From Acinetobacter rongchengensis (GTDB lineage: Bacteria > Pseudomonadota > Gammaproteobacteria > Pseudomonadales > Moraxellaceae), in assembly GCF_003611475.1 (NCBI RefSeq), contig NZ_RAXT01000024.1, positions 1 through 46,197 on the forward strand: a stretch of DNA of 46,197 nucleotides. Direction: 5' to 3'. The notes under the pieces were generated by a model. That model was not told where the DNA came from. It did no database searches and saw only the letters and a program-made list of their open reading frames with translations. The translations under genes were made by a program, and so were the position numbers. Below, piece by piece: positions 37,738 through 46,197 of this stretch; position 1 is the first letter of the stretch, and every line of letters starts with the position of its first letter.

Positions 37738-37996
37738 GTTTTTTCAATCTTTTAGTCGGCTTATTCCCATGTTGCTATTGAATTAAAAAAGGGTCAAGGA
37801 TATTTGTTGAATATTGTGTAATTGACCGCATTAAAAAAATAATCTTAACAAGTGAAAGTGTTCGTTTCTGTTAAACTTGTTGTCACGTTATAGCTATTAT
37901 TTTTAGAATTGTTTCCTATTCGCTAAGGTTCATTTGTTAGTGCAATTGATTTGCCTAATAAATGATTGAATTATATTGGTAAAAAGAGAAAAGCCC

Positions 37997-40018
37997 GTGA
38001 GTGATCATCAACCTTTTGAACTTGTCACAAATTATGAGCCTGCAGGCGATCAGCCACAAGCCATTGCAAAATTAGTCGAAGGAGTAAATAAAGGTTTTCG
38101 TGATCAACTTTTACTTGGTGTAACTGGTTCTGGTAAAACTTATACCATGGCCAATGTAATTGCACAGACTCAACGTCCCACAATCGTTATGGCGCATAAC
38201 AAAACTTTAGCGGCACAACTTTATGGTGAGTTTAAGGCATTTTTCCCAAATAATGCTGTTGAATACTTCGTGAGTTATTACGACTATTACCAACCCGAAG
38301 CCTATGTGCCATCTTCTGATACTTTTATTGAAAAAGATTCAGCTATTAATGATCATATCGATCAAATGCGACTTTCTGCGACTCGGGCATTATTAGAAAG
38401 ACGTGATGCCATTATCGTAGCTTCAGTATCGGCAATTTATGGTTTAGGTGATCCAAATGCTTACATGAGTATGCTGTTGCATATTGTACAAGGCGACCGT
38501 ATTAGCCGAGATGACATTATTCGCCGTTTAGTTGAAATGCAATATACACGTAATGAGCTTGAGTTTTTACGTGGTACTTATCGTATTCGTGGCGAAATTA
38601 TTGATATTTTCCCAGCAGAATCAGACCAACACGCAATTCGTATTGAACTGTTTGATGATGAAGTGGATTCAATTCGTTGGTTTGATCCATTAACGGGTAA
38701 ATTAGTACGTAAAGCACCACGTGTAACGATTTATCCAAAAAGCCACTATGTAACACCAAAAGATAATTTAGAAAGAGCAATTGGTACCATACGAGAAGAG
38801 TTGGCTGAACGTTTAATTTTTTTCAAAGCGCATGAAAAATTACTTGAAGCGCAACGTATAGAGCAACGCACTCGTTACGATTTAGAAATGATGCAACAGT
38901 TGGGTTATACCAACGGTATTGAAAACTATTCACGACATTTATCGGGTCGTCCTGCGGGAGAGGCGCCGCCGACCTTATTTGATTATATTCCCGATGATGC
39001 ATTATTGATTATTGATGAGTCACATGTGACTGTTCCGCAAATTGGTGCGATGTATAAAGGTGACCGTTCACGTAAAGAAAATTTAGTGAATTATGGTTTC
39101 CGCCTACCGAGTGCTTTGGATAATCGCCCAATGAAGTTTGAGGAATGGGAGCGGATTATCCCTGCAACAATTTATGTCAGCGCAACCCCTGCAAAGTATG
39201 AATTGGAAAAGTCTGAACAGGTCGCGGAGCAAGTGGTTCGTCCTACAGGCTTAGTTGACCCTGAAATAGAAATACGTCCAGTACTCACGCAAGTCGATGA
39301 TGTATTGTCAGAAATCAATATCCGAAAAGAATTGGATGAACGTGTTTTAGTGACAACCTTGACTAAACGTATGGCTGAGGATTTAACATCGTATTTAAAA
39401 GAGTATGGTGTAAAAGTGGCTTATCTACACTCTGATATTGATACGGTAGAACGAGTGAAAATTATTCATGAGTTACGTACGGGGGTACATGATGTTTTAG
39501 TGGGAATTAACCTATTACGTGAAGGCTTGGATATGCCTGAAGTTTCTTTGGTTGCGATTCTTGATGCGGATAAAGAAGGCTTTTTACGTTCTGAACGTTC
39601 ATTGATTCAAACCATTGGACGAGCAGCTCGACATTTAAATGGTAAAGCTATTCTTTATGCAGACCGTATGACAGACTCAATGCAAAAAGCGATTGATGAA
39701 ACTGAGCGTCGACGCACTAAACAAATTCAATTTAATGAAGAGCATGGCATTATTCCACGAAGTGCTGTACGCCAAGTGATTAAGGAAATTGATTCAGGTG
39801 AAGTGATTGAAGATGATGAAGTTGATGCAAAAATTCTTGAACAAAATAAAGCATTAACAGCAGATGAGCAACATTTACTCTCTGATCCAAAGTTATTGAG
39901 TAAGCATTTATCGAAACTGGAAAAAGAGATGTTAAAAGCATCAAAAGAACTTCAGTTTGAGCAAGCTGCACGTTTACGTGATGAAATTGTTCGTTTAAAA
40001 GCAAGAATGTTGCAGTAA
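37997..40018 (+). CDS. uvrB: Excinuclease ABC subunit UvrB
   Basis: 673 residues from GTG 37997, the same length as E. coli UvrB. Walker [11 protein letters not shown] near residue 40, the damage-probing beta-hairpin region with [12 protein letters not shown] near 93, helicase motifs ([49 protein letters not shown]) and the C-terminal UVR domain ([20 protein letters not shown]) that contacts UvrC are all present. It loads on damaged DNA with UvrA and positions UvrC for incision. A TTG seven codons upstream keeps frame but is less likely. A perfect hairpin follows the gene. Confidence 0.98.
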   Translation: MSDHQPFELVTNYEPAGDQPQAIAKLVEGVNKGFRDQLLLGVTGSGKTYTMANVIAQTQRPTIVMAHNKTLAAQLYGEFKAFFPNNAVEYFVSYYDYYQPEAYVPSSDTFIEKDSAINDHIDQMRLSATRALLERRDAIIVASVSAIYGLGDPNAYMSMLLHIVQGDRISRDDIIRRLVEMQYTRNELEFLRGTYRIRGEIIDIFPAESDQHAIRIELFDDEVDSIRWFDPLTGKLVRKAPRVTIYPKSHYVTPKDNLERAIGTIREELAERLIFFKAHEKLLEAQRIEQRTRYDLEMMQQLGYTNGIENYSRHLSGRPAGEAPPTLFDYIPDDALLIIDESHVTVPQIGAMYKGDRSRKENLVNYGFRLPSALDNRPMKFEEWERIIPATIYVSATPAKYELEKSEQVAEQVVRPTGLVDPEIEIRPVLTQVDDVLSEINIRKELDERVLVTTLTKRMAEDLTSYLKEYGVKVAYLHSDIDTVERVKIIHELRTGVHDVLVGINLLREGLDMPEVSLVAILDADKEGFLRSERSLIQTIGRAARHLNGKAILYADRMTDSMQKAIDETERRRTKQIQFNEEHGIIPRSAVRQVIKEIDSGEVIEDDEVDAKILEQNKALTADEQHLLSDPKLLSKHLSKLEKEMLKASKELQFEQAARLRDEIVRLKARMLQ

Positions 40019-40044
40019 TTTATTCAATACAATGCGCTATTATG

Positions 40045-40092
40045 CTGTAGCTTTAGCTGTTATTTGAGATACATAAAGCTACAGTTTAAGTT
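40045..40092 (+). terminator. Terminator of uvrB
   Basis: Perfect 11-bp stem CTGTAGCTTTA/TAAAGCTACAG with an 18-base loop and T-rich 3' flank, 26 bases past the stop. Confidence 0.78.
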
Positions 40093-40146
40093 TAAATTTA
40101 TGATTATTTTAATAATTATAATACTTGTAGACGGTGAGGGTATACA

Positions 40147-40734
40147 GTGCAATTCCAAAAAAAATTACCCAAAGTGAATGATTTTAAAAAGCTAATAATG
40201 TTATGTAGTGCTATCGCTTTGCCTAATTTTTATAGTCAAACTTATGCAGAAAATTCAACTTTGGCAGCTGTTCCGAAATTGGAGTTAAGTCAGTATTTGG
40301 GACTTTGGTATGAGATTGCACGTAAGCCGATGTATTTCCAAAAGCAATGTGCAAAGGATGTCACTGCTCGATATACCGTAAATGAATACGGGAATGTTGC
40401 GGTGGATAATCGTTGTATTGATATGGATGGTCATGAGTTGCGTTCTGTAGGTGAAGGGTTTATTAGCAATGAGCCTTTTAATTCGAAACTAAAAGTTAGT
40501 TTCTTGCCTGAAGCAATTCGCTGGATGCCGGTCGGACGTGGTGATTATTGGGTGTTGAAAATTGATCCAAACTATCAAATGGTATTGGTGGGTGAACCTA
40601 AGCGGAAATATCTATGGTTGTTGTCACGAGATCCACACCCAGATGAAGCGAAAGTTACTGAATTTTTACGATATGCTCAAATTGTAGGATTTAGTTTGAA
40701 AGATATTATTCGAACCAAACAAACCGAACCATAA
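40147..40734 (+). CDS. Secreted Blc-type lipocalin
   Basis: 195 residues. A signal peptide (FKKLIMLCSAIALPNFYSQT) ends at about TYA-EN; the Cys in it lacks a proper lipobox, so unlike E. coli Blc it is probably periplasmic and not lipid-anchored. The lipocalin signature YLGLWYEIARKPMYFQKQC lies near residue 50, followed by TARYTVNEYGNVAVDNRC, VSFLPEAIRWMPVGRGDYWV and the late strand YLWLLSRDPHP. It binds hydrophobic ligands, probably lipids during membrane stress. GTG start with GAGGG 8 bases upstream. Confidence 0.88.
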   Translation: MQFQKKLPKVNDFKKLIMLCSAIALPNFYSQTYAENSTLAAVPKLELSQYLGLWYEIARKPMYFQKQCAKDVTARYTVNEYGNVAVDNRCIDMDGHELRSVGEGFISNEPFNSKLKVSFLPEAIRWMPVGRGDYWVLKIDPNYQMVLVGEPKRKYLWLLSRDPHPDEAKVTEFLRYAQIVGFSLKDIIRTKQTEP

Positions 40735-41077
40735 AAGAGAAATAACCGTAATTGATTCTTGAACCAAATTTTTAGATGGGTGTATATAAATCACTTTGTA
40801 GAACTATAAAATTAATTTATTTTTCAAGTGATATATAATTAAATATGTTTATACTATTTTATTTGAAATATTAGATTTTTTGCATAAGTCGAGTTGTGAT
40901 GGGCATTTATTTATAATGGGGGGTTGCCTCTCATTATAAAAGATACACATTATTATGCGTAAAACCTTTTCTCTGAGCCCTGTGTATGGCCTAAGAGAAG
41001 AGATTCTGGATATTAATCTTGGCCTTTTGATTTTTGCAAAAGATCTATTGAACATAGTATTCGCATAGAGGTATCAG
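40735..41077. other. 343-bp intergenic region with a dispersed repeat
   Basis: It holds the second copy of a repeat also found at 33109 (separate entry), an imperfect hairpin near 40968-41000 (TTCTCT...AGAGAA arms) and the promoter and GAGG ribosome site of the transporter at 41078. No gene seen. Confidence 0.5.
40871..40944. repeat. Dispersed intergenic repeat, copy 2, with hairpin
   Basis: TTAGATTTTTTGCATAAGTC and following bases match 33109-33152. The right part is a different hairpin (TTTATAATG...CATTATAAA with two G-T pairs inside the stem). So the two copies share the left block but not the stem. Confidence 0.75.
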
Positions 41078-42001
41078 ATGTTTAAAGGTGTAGCATTATC
41101 TGTCTTGGCATCTGTCACTTTTGGTGTTTTGTATTTTTATACTAAATTACTCGGTGATTTGGATAGCCAGCAAACTTTTGGTTGGCGGATTATTTCAACT
41201 TTGCCTTTTTTAACATTGTTTATGTTGTTTAGTGGCGATTTTATTCATGTAAAAACCATTTATAAAAGAATCATTGAAAAGCCAATTTTATTGCTTTTCA
41301 TGATAGTGACATCAACATTAACCTGCTTCCAATTGTGGCTATTTCTTTGGGGGCCAATGAATGGTCGAGGACTGCAAGTCTCGCTGGGTTATTTTTTATT
41401 ACCACTGGTTTTGGTTTTACTGGGTAGTGTTCTATATAAAGAAAAATTGTCTAAATTTCAGATGCTAGCCGTGGCTTTCGCAACTTTAGGTGTGGGGCAT
41501 GAGTTGTGGCGACTGGGCACTATTGCATGGGAAACAATTAGTGTTGCGATTGGTTATTCATTGTATTTTCTCATTCGAAAAAAAATTAACACAGACAATC
41601 TTGGTGGTTTTTGGTGGGATATTTTGATTTGTATGCCACTTGCGATTTATTTAACTCAAACTGGATTGAACAGCTACGGTCAATTTATTGACTCTCCAAG
41701 TTTAATAGCCGTTGTTGCAGGATTGGGTATTTTAAGTGCGATTGGACTTGGTAGCTATATTTTGGCTAGTCGACATTTACCGATGATTTTATTTGGTCTA
41801 TTAAGTTATTTGGAGCCTGTTTTACTGGCTTTGGCATCATTTGCTTTAGGCGAGTCGATTTCAAGAGATGAATGGTTAACCTATATTCCAATTTGGTGTG
41901 CTGTGGGGTTATTGGTGGTTGAAGGGATTGTGCATCTTTACCGACAAAAGCAGCGGAAAAAGAATTTAGAACTCAATATCGAAAAATTCGATAAATATTA
42001 G
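41078..42001 (+). CDS. RarD-like EamA transporter
   Basis: 307 residues with about ten hydrophobic helices. The N-terminus MFKGVALSVLASVTFGVLYF is followed by a short basic segment, and WRIISTLPFL, GRGLQVSLGYFLLPLV and LLSYLEPVLLALASFALGE are the hallmarks of RarD proteins. RarD in E. coli is linked to chloramphenicol sensitivity, but the natural substrate is unknown. ATG has GAGGTATCAG upstream. The C-terminus is highly basic (RQKQRKKN), facing the cytoplasm. It is separate from its neighbours. Confidence 0.85.
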   Translation: MFKGVALSVLASVTFGVLYFYTKLLGDLDSQQTFGWRIISTLPFLTLFMLFSGDFIHVKTIYKRIIEKPILLLFMIVTSTLTCFQLWLFLWGPMNGRGLQVSLGYFLLPLVLVLLGSVLYKEKLSKFQMLAVAFATLGVGHELWRLGTIAWETISVAIGYSLYFLIRKKINTDNLGGFWWDILICMPLAIYLTQTGLNSYGQFIDSPSLIAVVAGLGILSAIGLGSYILASRHLPMILFGLLSYLEPVLLALASFALGESISRDEWLTYIPIWCAVGLLVVEGIVHLYRQKQRKKNLELNIEKFDKY

Positions 42002-42132
42002 GCAAAATACTCAAATTGATTGTTTTTTGCTAAATTCATTGTTTTTAATTAACAAAACTTAAAAAATATGATAAATATGTCTCATTAATAAGGTTTTTTA
42101 TATTTACTTTTTAGAAGTAAAAAGTTGGTCAT

Positions 42133-43857
42133 ATGATGAACTCTACAGTGATTCCATATCAAACAAGAGCAATGTTGTCGCAATTAGAACCGAGTACAGA
42201 TTTAAACTGGGAAGATACTCTATTGCATGTATTTGATAGCGAAAATATTGAAGTAAGAGAAGAAATAGATCGTCAAATTTTAAAACCAAAAGATATTCAA
42301 TGGAATCGTGTCACCAATACATTTGAATACACCATTACCAATTCGCTGAGTATTTTAAAACATAGTTTTACCAGTGAGCGTATGCGTTCGATTGCAAGTA
42401 AATTGAGTAATTCGATAAACTGGCTGAAGAATATTACCGATAGTGTACAAATTGCAGATTATTTAGAAAATGCTTTGCATCAAATTGATTTGATTCCTGT
42501 AGATGATAATTTAAATTTGCAACGTGAAAAAATGTTGATTCGTAGAGTCTTTTTGCAAGACGTAGCGAAACTCATCCGTAAAATAAAAATTCAGCCACCA
42601 CAAGGGATTCGTAATTTAACCTGTGAACAAATACGTTGTTTCATTGTTGAAGTTTTTATTAAGCAACAGTTATTGGGTTATTGGTTCAAACCTTTATTGC
42701 CTAAATCAGCAGAATTAAGAAATCATCCTTTTTTTAAATATTATGTTTTAAGTGAACAAAAAGTTAGAAAATTTGACATCGTAAAAACGTCAGAGTTTAT
42801 TTATTTGATCGCACCGATTCAAAATTTTGAACAAAATCCATATTCAATTCGACGTTTCTTATTTGAAGAAAATATTGAGTATAAAAACCAAATCTTTATA
42901 ACGGGTTTGGTATTGGAAATTGATCAAATATCAAATGATGGCTATAAAGATGATATACATCACTTGATGCAGAAGATGGTGACTATTCAAAGCCAAGTAC
43001 AAAAGGATGTAATTGATATTGTACAAGATTTTGAACACTTTACAGATAAGACATTGTTGCCATTTTTAATGGAACCTTTAGGCATGTCTGCAAGTAATAG
43101 TGATTCAGTTGCTCAAAATCATTTAAAGAAGATTGAACAATTGATCACAGCCAATATTTTAATGCCTTTGCGAAATGCCGTTAAAAACGATTTATCTCAT
43201 ATAGAAGAGTTTGAATACTTATTTATGAGCGTACATCGTATTTTGTCAGAAATTCTTTCGCATTATCGAGATTTTAAAGAACAACCCGCTTTATTTTTTA
43301 ATCATGCTGTTCAGCTTTTTGAATATCGTTTGTTGGCTTATTTAAAACTTTTGGAAAAAAGAAAAGACGAAATTTTTATTCCAATGAGTAAATATGAATG
43401 GCAGGTGATGCATGATCGTTCACAACAACCAATCAAAAAAATTCAAGCGATTTTGCTTGAACAAATGACGGATTATCGTGATTTAACCAATTACATTGCT
43501 CAATTGAAAAAAGAACAAACAACATGGCAAGGTTCTTTTTTCAAAAGAATTTTGCGAGGTGAGCGTGTTGAGAAAGAAATTGTACAGACCAATCAAGCTG
43601 CTTTGTTGATTAAAAAGCAAACGTATATCGATGTGTTGGCGGTTCCCAAAAACTTACGTAAATACAATGTGTTTATTGAGTTTGAAAGTTTAACCTCGAT
43701 GAGTGAGTTGGAGCGTCATTATGCATTTCCAAGTGGTGATAATGGTTTGATACGCTTACCTTTATTGATCAAAATGCCAGAAAATCTAATTGATTTTAAT
43801 ATTGAAGAATTTAGTACGGCAATTAGTTATGACTTACATTATTCACCGAATTCGTAG
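42133..43857 (+). CDS. Large unknown soluble protein
   Basis: 574 residues, no domain recognised. No signal peptide and no membrane segment; helical and rich in Leu, Ile, Lys, Glu and Gln, with probable coiled-coil stretches near residues 420-490 (KIQAILLEQM, YIAQLKKEQTTW). Segments of note: SIASKLSNSINWLKNITDSV, LIRKIKIQPPQGIRNLTCEQ and FAMEFES-like strands near the end. Length, clean frame and isolated position with its own start (ATG, second ATG three bases later) make it a real gene, most likely a lineage-restricted cytoplasmic protein. Function unknown. Confidence 0.72.
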   Translation: MMNSTVIPYQTRAMLSQLEPSTDLNWEDTLLHVFDSENIEVREEIDRQILKPKDIQWNRVTNTFEYTITNSLSILKHSFTSERMRSIASKLSNSINWLKNITDSVQIADYLENALHQIDLIPVDDNLNLQREKMLIRRVFLQDVAKLIRKIKIQPPQGIRNLTCEQIRCFIVEVFIKQQLLGYWFKPLLPKSAELRNHPFFKYYVLSEQKVRKFDIVKTSEFIYLIAPIQNFEQNPYSIRRFLFEENIEYKNQIFITGLVLEIDQISNDGYKDDIHHLMQKMVTIQSQVQKDVIDIVQDFEHFTDKTLLPFLMEPLGMSASNSDSVAQNHLKKIEQLITANILMPLRNAVKNDLSHIEEFEYLFMSVHRILSEILSHYRDFKEQPALFFNHAVQLFEYRLLAYLKLLEKRKDEIFIPMSKYEWQVMHDRSQQPIKKIQAILLEQMTDYRDLTNYIAQLKKEQTTWQGSFFKRILRGERVEKEIVQTNQAALLIKKQTYIDVLAVPKNLRKYNVFIEFESLTSMSELERHYAFPSGDNGLIRLPLLIKMPENLIDFNIEEFSTAISYDLHYSPNS

Positions 43858-44222
43858 TTTGTTTATAGACGCTTAAAAAGTGAAGCAGAAGCACGAAGTA
43901 TAAGGATTTGCTCATTCTTATATGAATCATGATTTTTTTCATAGTTAAGCGGCACGCTGAAAAAGAGGCTGTCGATTTCTGTACGCTCATATGTAAGTTT
44001 GTTATACGTGGTGGTGTTCGAAAAGAACATACTTACACTATAAATGGGTTTTATTTAGTGTTTTACACTTTAAAATCAAGTTGTAATCCTAATTTGAATA
44101 GTAAGTATTACAAAATATTATAAAAATGATAGGTGATATGATTTCAACTAAATGAGAATTCCTTTACAATAATGGGGTTTTTAAAATCATGTCTAGATAT
44201 ACATAAAATAGAGGACGTATCT
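43858..44222. other. 365-bp region upstream of the GAPDH gene
   Basis: It holds an imperfect 11-bp inverted repeat GTAAGTTTGTT/AACATACTTAC (43993-44003 and 44026-44036) with a nested TGTTC-GAAAA-GAACA hairpin that competes for the same bases. A 64-codon frame at 43929 overlaps this structure and is not supported. It probably contains the GAPDH promoter. Confidence 0.45.
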
Positions 44223-45680
44223 GTGAGCAAAGACACTATCATCGCCCTACACGCAGAGCACCAAGGTCGTTGGAAAAACCGTGAAGAAATCGCGGAACGT
44301 ATGATTGCATTAATCGGTCAATTATACCGTGAAAAAAATATTGTGACTTCTGTTTACGGTCGTTCTTTAGTTAACCGTTCAGTGATTCAAATTTTAAAAG
44401 CACACCGTCGTACACGTATGTTGGACGTTGAGCTTTCAGTTGTAAACACGTTCCCGATTCTTGAAGCATTGGCTAAAATTGAAAATATTGGCACTGCTGA
44501 AATTGATTTAGGTAAATTAGCTGTTGCTTTTAAAGAGCAAGGTGGCGATGTTGATGCATTTGTTGCAGCAGCAGTTAAAACCGCAGAAGGTCGTGAGACT
44601 TCAGTAGAAGGTCGTGACGTTGTACTTTATGGTTTCGGTCGTATCGGTCGTATTCTTGCGCGTTTAATGATTGGTCAGTCTGGTCTTGGTCGTGGTTTAA
44701 ATCTAAAAGCGATTGTTGTTCGTAAGTCATCTGATGGTGATTTAGAAAAACGTGCATCTTTATTGCGCCGTGACTCAATCCATGGTCCATTCTCTGGTAC
44801 GATTTCTGTTGATGAAGAAAACGAAGCAATTATTGCAAATGGTCAGTTTATCAAAGTGATCTATGCTTCTAATCCAACTGAAGTTGATTATACCGATTAT
44901 GGTATTAGCAATGCTTTGGTGATCGATAACACAGGTAAATGGCGTGATGCTGAGGGTCTTGCTCAACACCTTAAGTGCCCAGGCGCTGCACGTGTGATTT
45001 TGACTGCACCAGGTAAAGGTGACATGAAGAACGTGGTGTTTGGTGTAAACCAAGCTGACATTCTTGATGAAGATGCGATTATCTCTGCTGCAAGTTGTAC
45101 AACCAATGCAATTACACCAACACTTAAAGTATTACATGATAAATACACCGTGTTGAATGGTCACGTTGAAACAGTTCACTCATTCACAAACGACCAAAAC
45201 TTAATTGATAACTACCATAAAGCAGACCGTCGTGGTCGTGCTGCAACATTGAACATGGTTATTACTGAAACAGGTGCAGCTAAAGCAGTTGCTAAAGCAC
45301 TTCCTGCACTTCAAGGTAAATTGACAGGTAACTCTGTACGTGTTCCAACACCGAACGTTTCTCTTGCGATTTTAAACTTAACTTTAGATAAAGAAGTTGA
45401 TCGTGAAGAAGTGAACGAATACATTCGTCAAATTTCGATTAACTCAAATCTACAAGGTCAAATTGGTTATACAAACTCTACTGAGGTTGTATCTTCTGAC
45501 TTTATCGGTTCTCGTACAGCTGGTGTATTTGATGCGCAAGCAACAATCGCTTCTGGCAACCGTTTAACTGCATATGTTTGGTACGATAACGAAGTTGGTT
45601 ATAGCTGCCAAGTATTACGTATTGCAGAGCAAATGGGTGGTGTAAGCTATCCTAAAATTCCTGCTGAAACAAACGCATAA
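44223..45680 (+). CDS. gap: Long-form glyceraldehyde-3-phosphate dehydrogenase
   Basis: 485 residues, about 140 longer than ordinary GAPDH. The extra N-terminal ~130 residues (HAEHQGRWKNREEIAERMIA and on) precede the Rossmann motif VVLYGFGRIGRILARLM. The catalytic Cys is near residue 292 in SAASCTTNAITP, and HSFTNDQNLIDNYHKADRRG and YDNEVGYSCQVL are intact. It interconverts glyceraldehyde-3-phosphate and 1,3-bisphosphoglycerate. The long form, known from Pseudomonas and Acinetobacter, is often thought to serve gluconeogenesis. Start GTG with AGAGGA 7 bases upstream is preferred over an ATG-like start 17 codons earlier. A strong terminator follows. Confidence 0.92.
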   Translation: MSKDTIIALHAEHQGRWKNREEIAERMIALIGQLYREKNIVTSVYGRSLVNRSVIQILKAHRRTRMLDVELSVVNTFPILEALAKIENIGTAEIDLGKLAVAFKEQGGDVDAFVAAAVKTAEGRETSVEGRDVVLYGFGRIGRILARLMIGQSGLGRGLNLKAIVVRKSSDGDLEKRASLLRRDSIHGPFSGTISVDEENEAIIANGQFIKVIYASNPTEVDYTDYGISNALVIDNTGKWRDAEGLAQHLKCPGAARVILTAPGKGDMKNVVFGVNQADILDEDAIISAASCTTNAITPTLKVLHDKYTVLNGHVETVHSFTNDQNLIDNYHKADRRGRAATLNMVITETGAAKAVAKALPALQGKLTGNSVRVPTPNVSLAILNLTLDKEVDREEVNEYIRQISINSNLQGQIGYTNSTEVVSSDFIGSRTAGVFDAQATIASGNRLTAYVWYDNEVGYSCQVLRIAEQMGGVSYPKIPAETNA

Positions 45681-45694
45681 TGTGTTAGCCTAAG

Positions 45695-45724
45695 AAAAAC
45701 CCGATGTAAAGTCGGGTTTTTTAT
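45695..45724 (+). terminator. Terminator of the GAPDH gene
   Basis: 9-bp stem AAAACCCGA/TCGGGTTTT with a 7-base loop and extra T residues, 15 bases past the stop. Confidence 0.88.
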
Positions 45725-46197
45725 TGTTTAAATTTTTAGATTTGTCCTAGATATTGATACAGCATAAAATTTAATTGCCACATTTAATAAAAAATAAAAT
45801 TCTATTTAGTCTTGTATATTTTTTCAATGTTCGTTAATGCTCAGCTACTAAGTTACATCCTATGTTTAGAGGTTGTTTTTAGTGAAAACGCTTTACTATG
45901 GCAAGTTGATAATTTTCATAATCAAATTATAAGAACTCTAGAATTATTAATGCCTTATAATATATCGATTCTGAATTTATGAAACGACAGGCCTATGATT
46001 TAACATGTAATTGGCTTAAAAATACATTTTATGCAGCTATTGCTATGCCCAAATTTGTGTTTGGTTTTGGCTGTCTGGCGCATGTGTACAATCAATATTT
46101 ATATTTTTGTTATAGGCTTAGAGGTAATTCTGAAAACAAGCAAGTATTCATTGTAAAAGTTACAGTGGGTTGTACGTATGCAAAAGTGCTTAAAATA
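45725..46197. other. Right-edge region without a convincing gene
   Basis: Two weak frames only: 45827-45982 (51 codons, MFVNAQLLSYILC...) and an open frame from ATG 45979 to the window end (73 codons, MKRQAYDLTCNWLKNTFYAA...), overlapping by ATGA. Neither has a ribosome site or a known motif, and the residue mix is not typical of a bacterial protein. They may be decayed remnants. Confidence 0.4.

Noticed and set aside
37847..37881. AACAAGT/ACTTGTT inverted repeat before uvrB as an SOS-type operator
   Set aside because: Arms are only 7 bp with a 21-base spacer, and it does not match a known damage box; kept as chance.
43929..44123. 64-codon frame upstream of GAPDH
   Set aside because: Overlaps competing inverted repeats, has no ribosome site and an unlikely residue mix.

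Overview
The window looks like chromosome of an Acinetobacter species. It is AT-rich, and it carries a Bap-like repeat adhesin, a 7Fe ferredoxin next to mutS, a frmR-adhC formaldehyde pair, a GapB-like long GAPDH and many short rho-independent hairpins. This genus call is inference from gene content and composition; no rRNA or other phylogenetic marker is present. No tRNA, rRNA, CRISPR array, transposase or prophage gene was recognised.

Layout. (1) 1-4192: 3' part of a giant secreted adhesin made of 339-bp Ig-like repeats, an RTX block and a type I secretion C-terminus. (2) 4306-6481: YigZ-family protein overlapping a hexapeptide acyltransferase, then a universal stress protein. (3) 6866-11833, all on the minus strand: O-methyltransferase, M15-like lipoprotein, ferredoxin fdxA and mutS, each followed by its own terminator. 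(4) 12237-13690: FrmR operator, frmR and glutathione-dependent formaldehyde dehydrogenase. (5) 13858-17801: minus-strand operon of a Baeyer-Villiger-type flavin monooxygenase and two short-chain dehydrogenases, divergent from a TetR regulator with a palindromic operator between them. (6) 17.8-28.1 kb: a strongly AT-rich accessory block. It holds an orphan 255-aa gene with a truncated second copy, small membrane-anchored proteins, several frameshifted remnants, a tandem duplication of a module (4-TM membrane protein plus the head of an RTX protein), and the intact 1993-aa RTX protein. (7) 28.3-33.0 kb: HD-domain protein, PaaI thioesterase, GFA-family protein, DMT and MATE transporters. (8) 33.2-45.7 kb: aminotransferase, PAS/GGDEF protein, macro-like protein, uvrB, lipocalin, RarD-like transporter, a large unknown protein and the long GAPDH. 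The last ~480 bases have no convincing gene.

How parts may work together. The two giant secreted proteins end in similar type I secretion signals, but no exporter genes lie in the window, so a transporter elsewhere is needed. FrmR and AdhC form a self-contained formaldehyde sensor and detoxification unit; S-formylglutathione hydrolase is not adjacent. The monooxygenase/SDR operon looks catabolic (oxidation of an alcohol or ketone) under TetR control.

The part most worth a second look is 17.8-28.1 kb. Duplicated heads of the RTX gene, each preceded by a small 4-TM membrane protein, resemble the layout of a secreted toxin with linked immunity genes and orphan modules. The RTX protein also has a glycine-rich, membrane-active-looking N-terminus. 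That function is a hypothesis; the duplications, truncations and frameshifts are directly visible.
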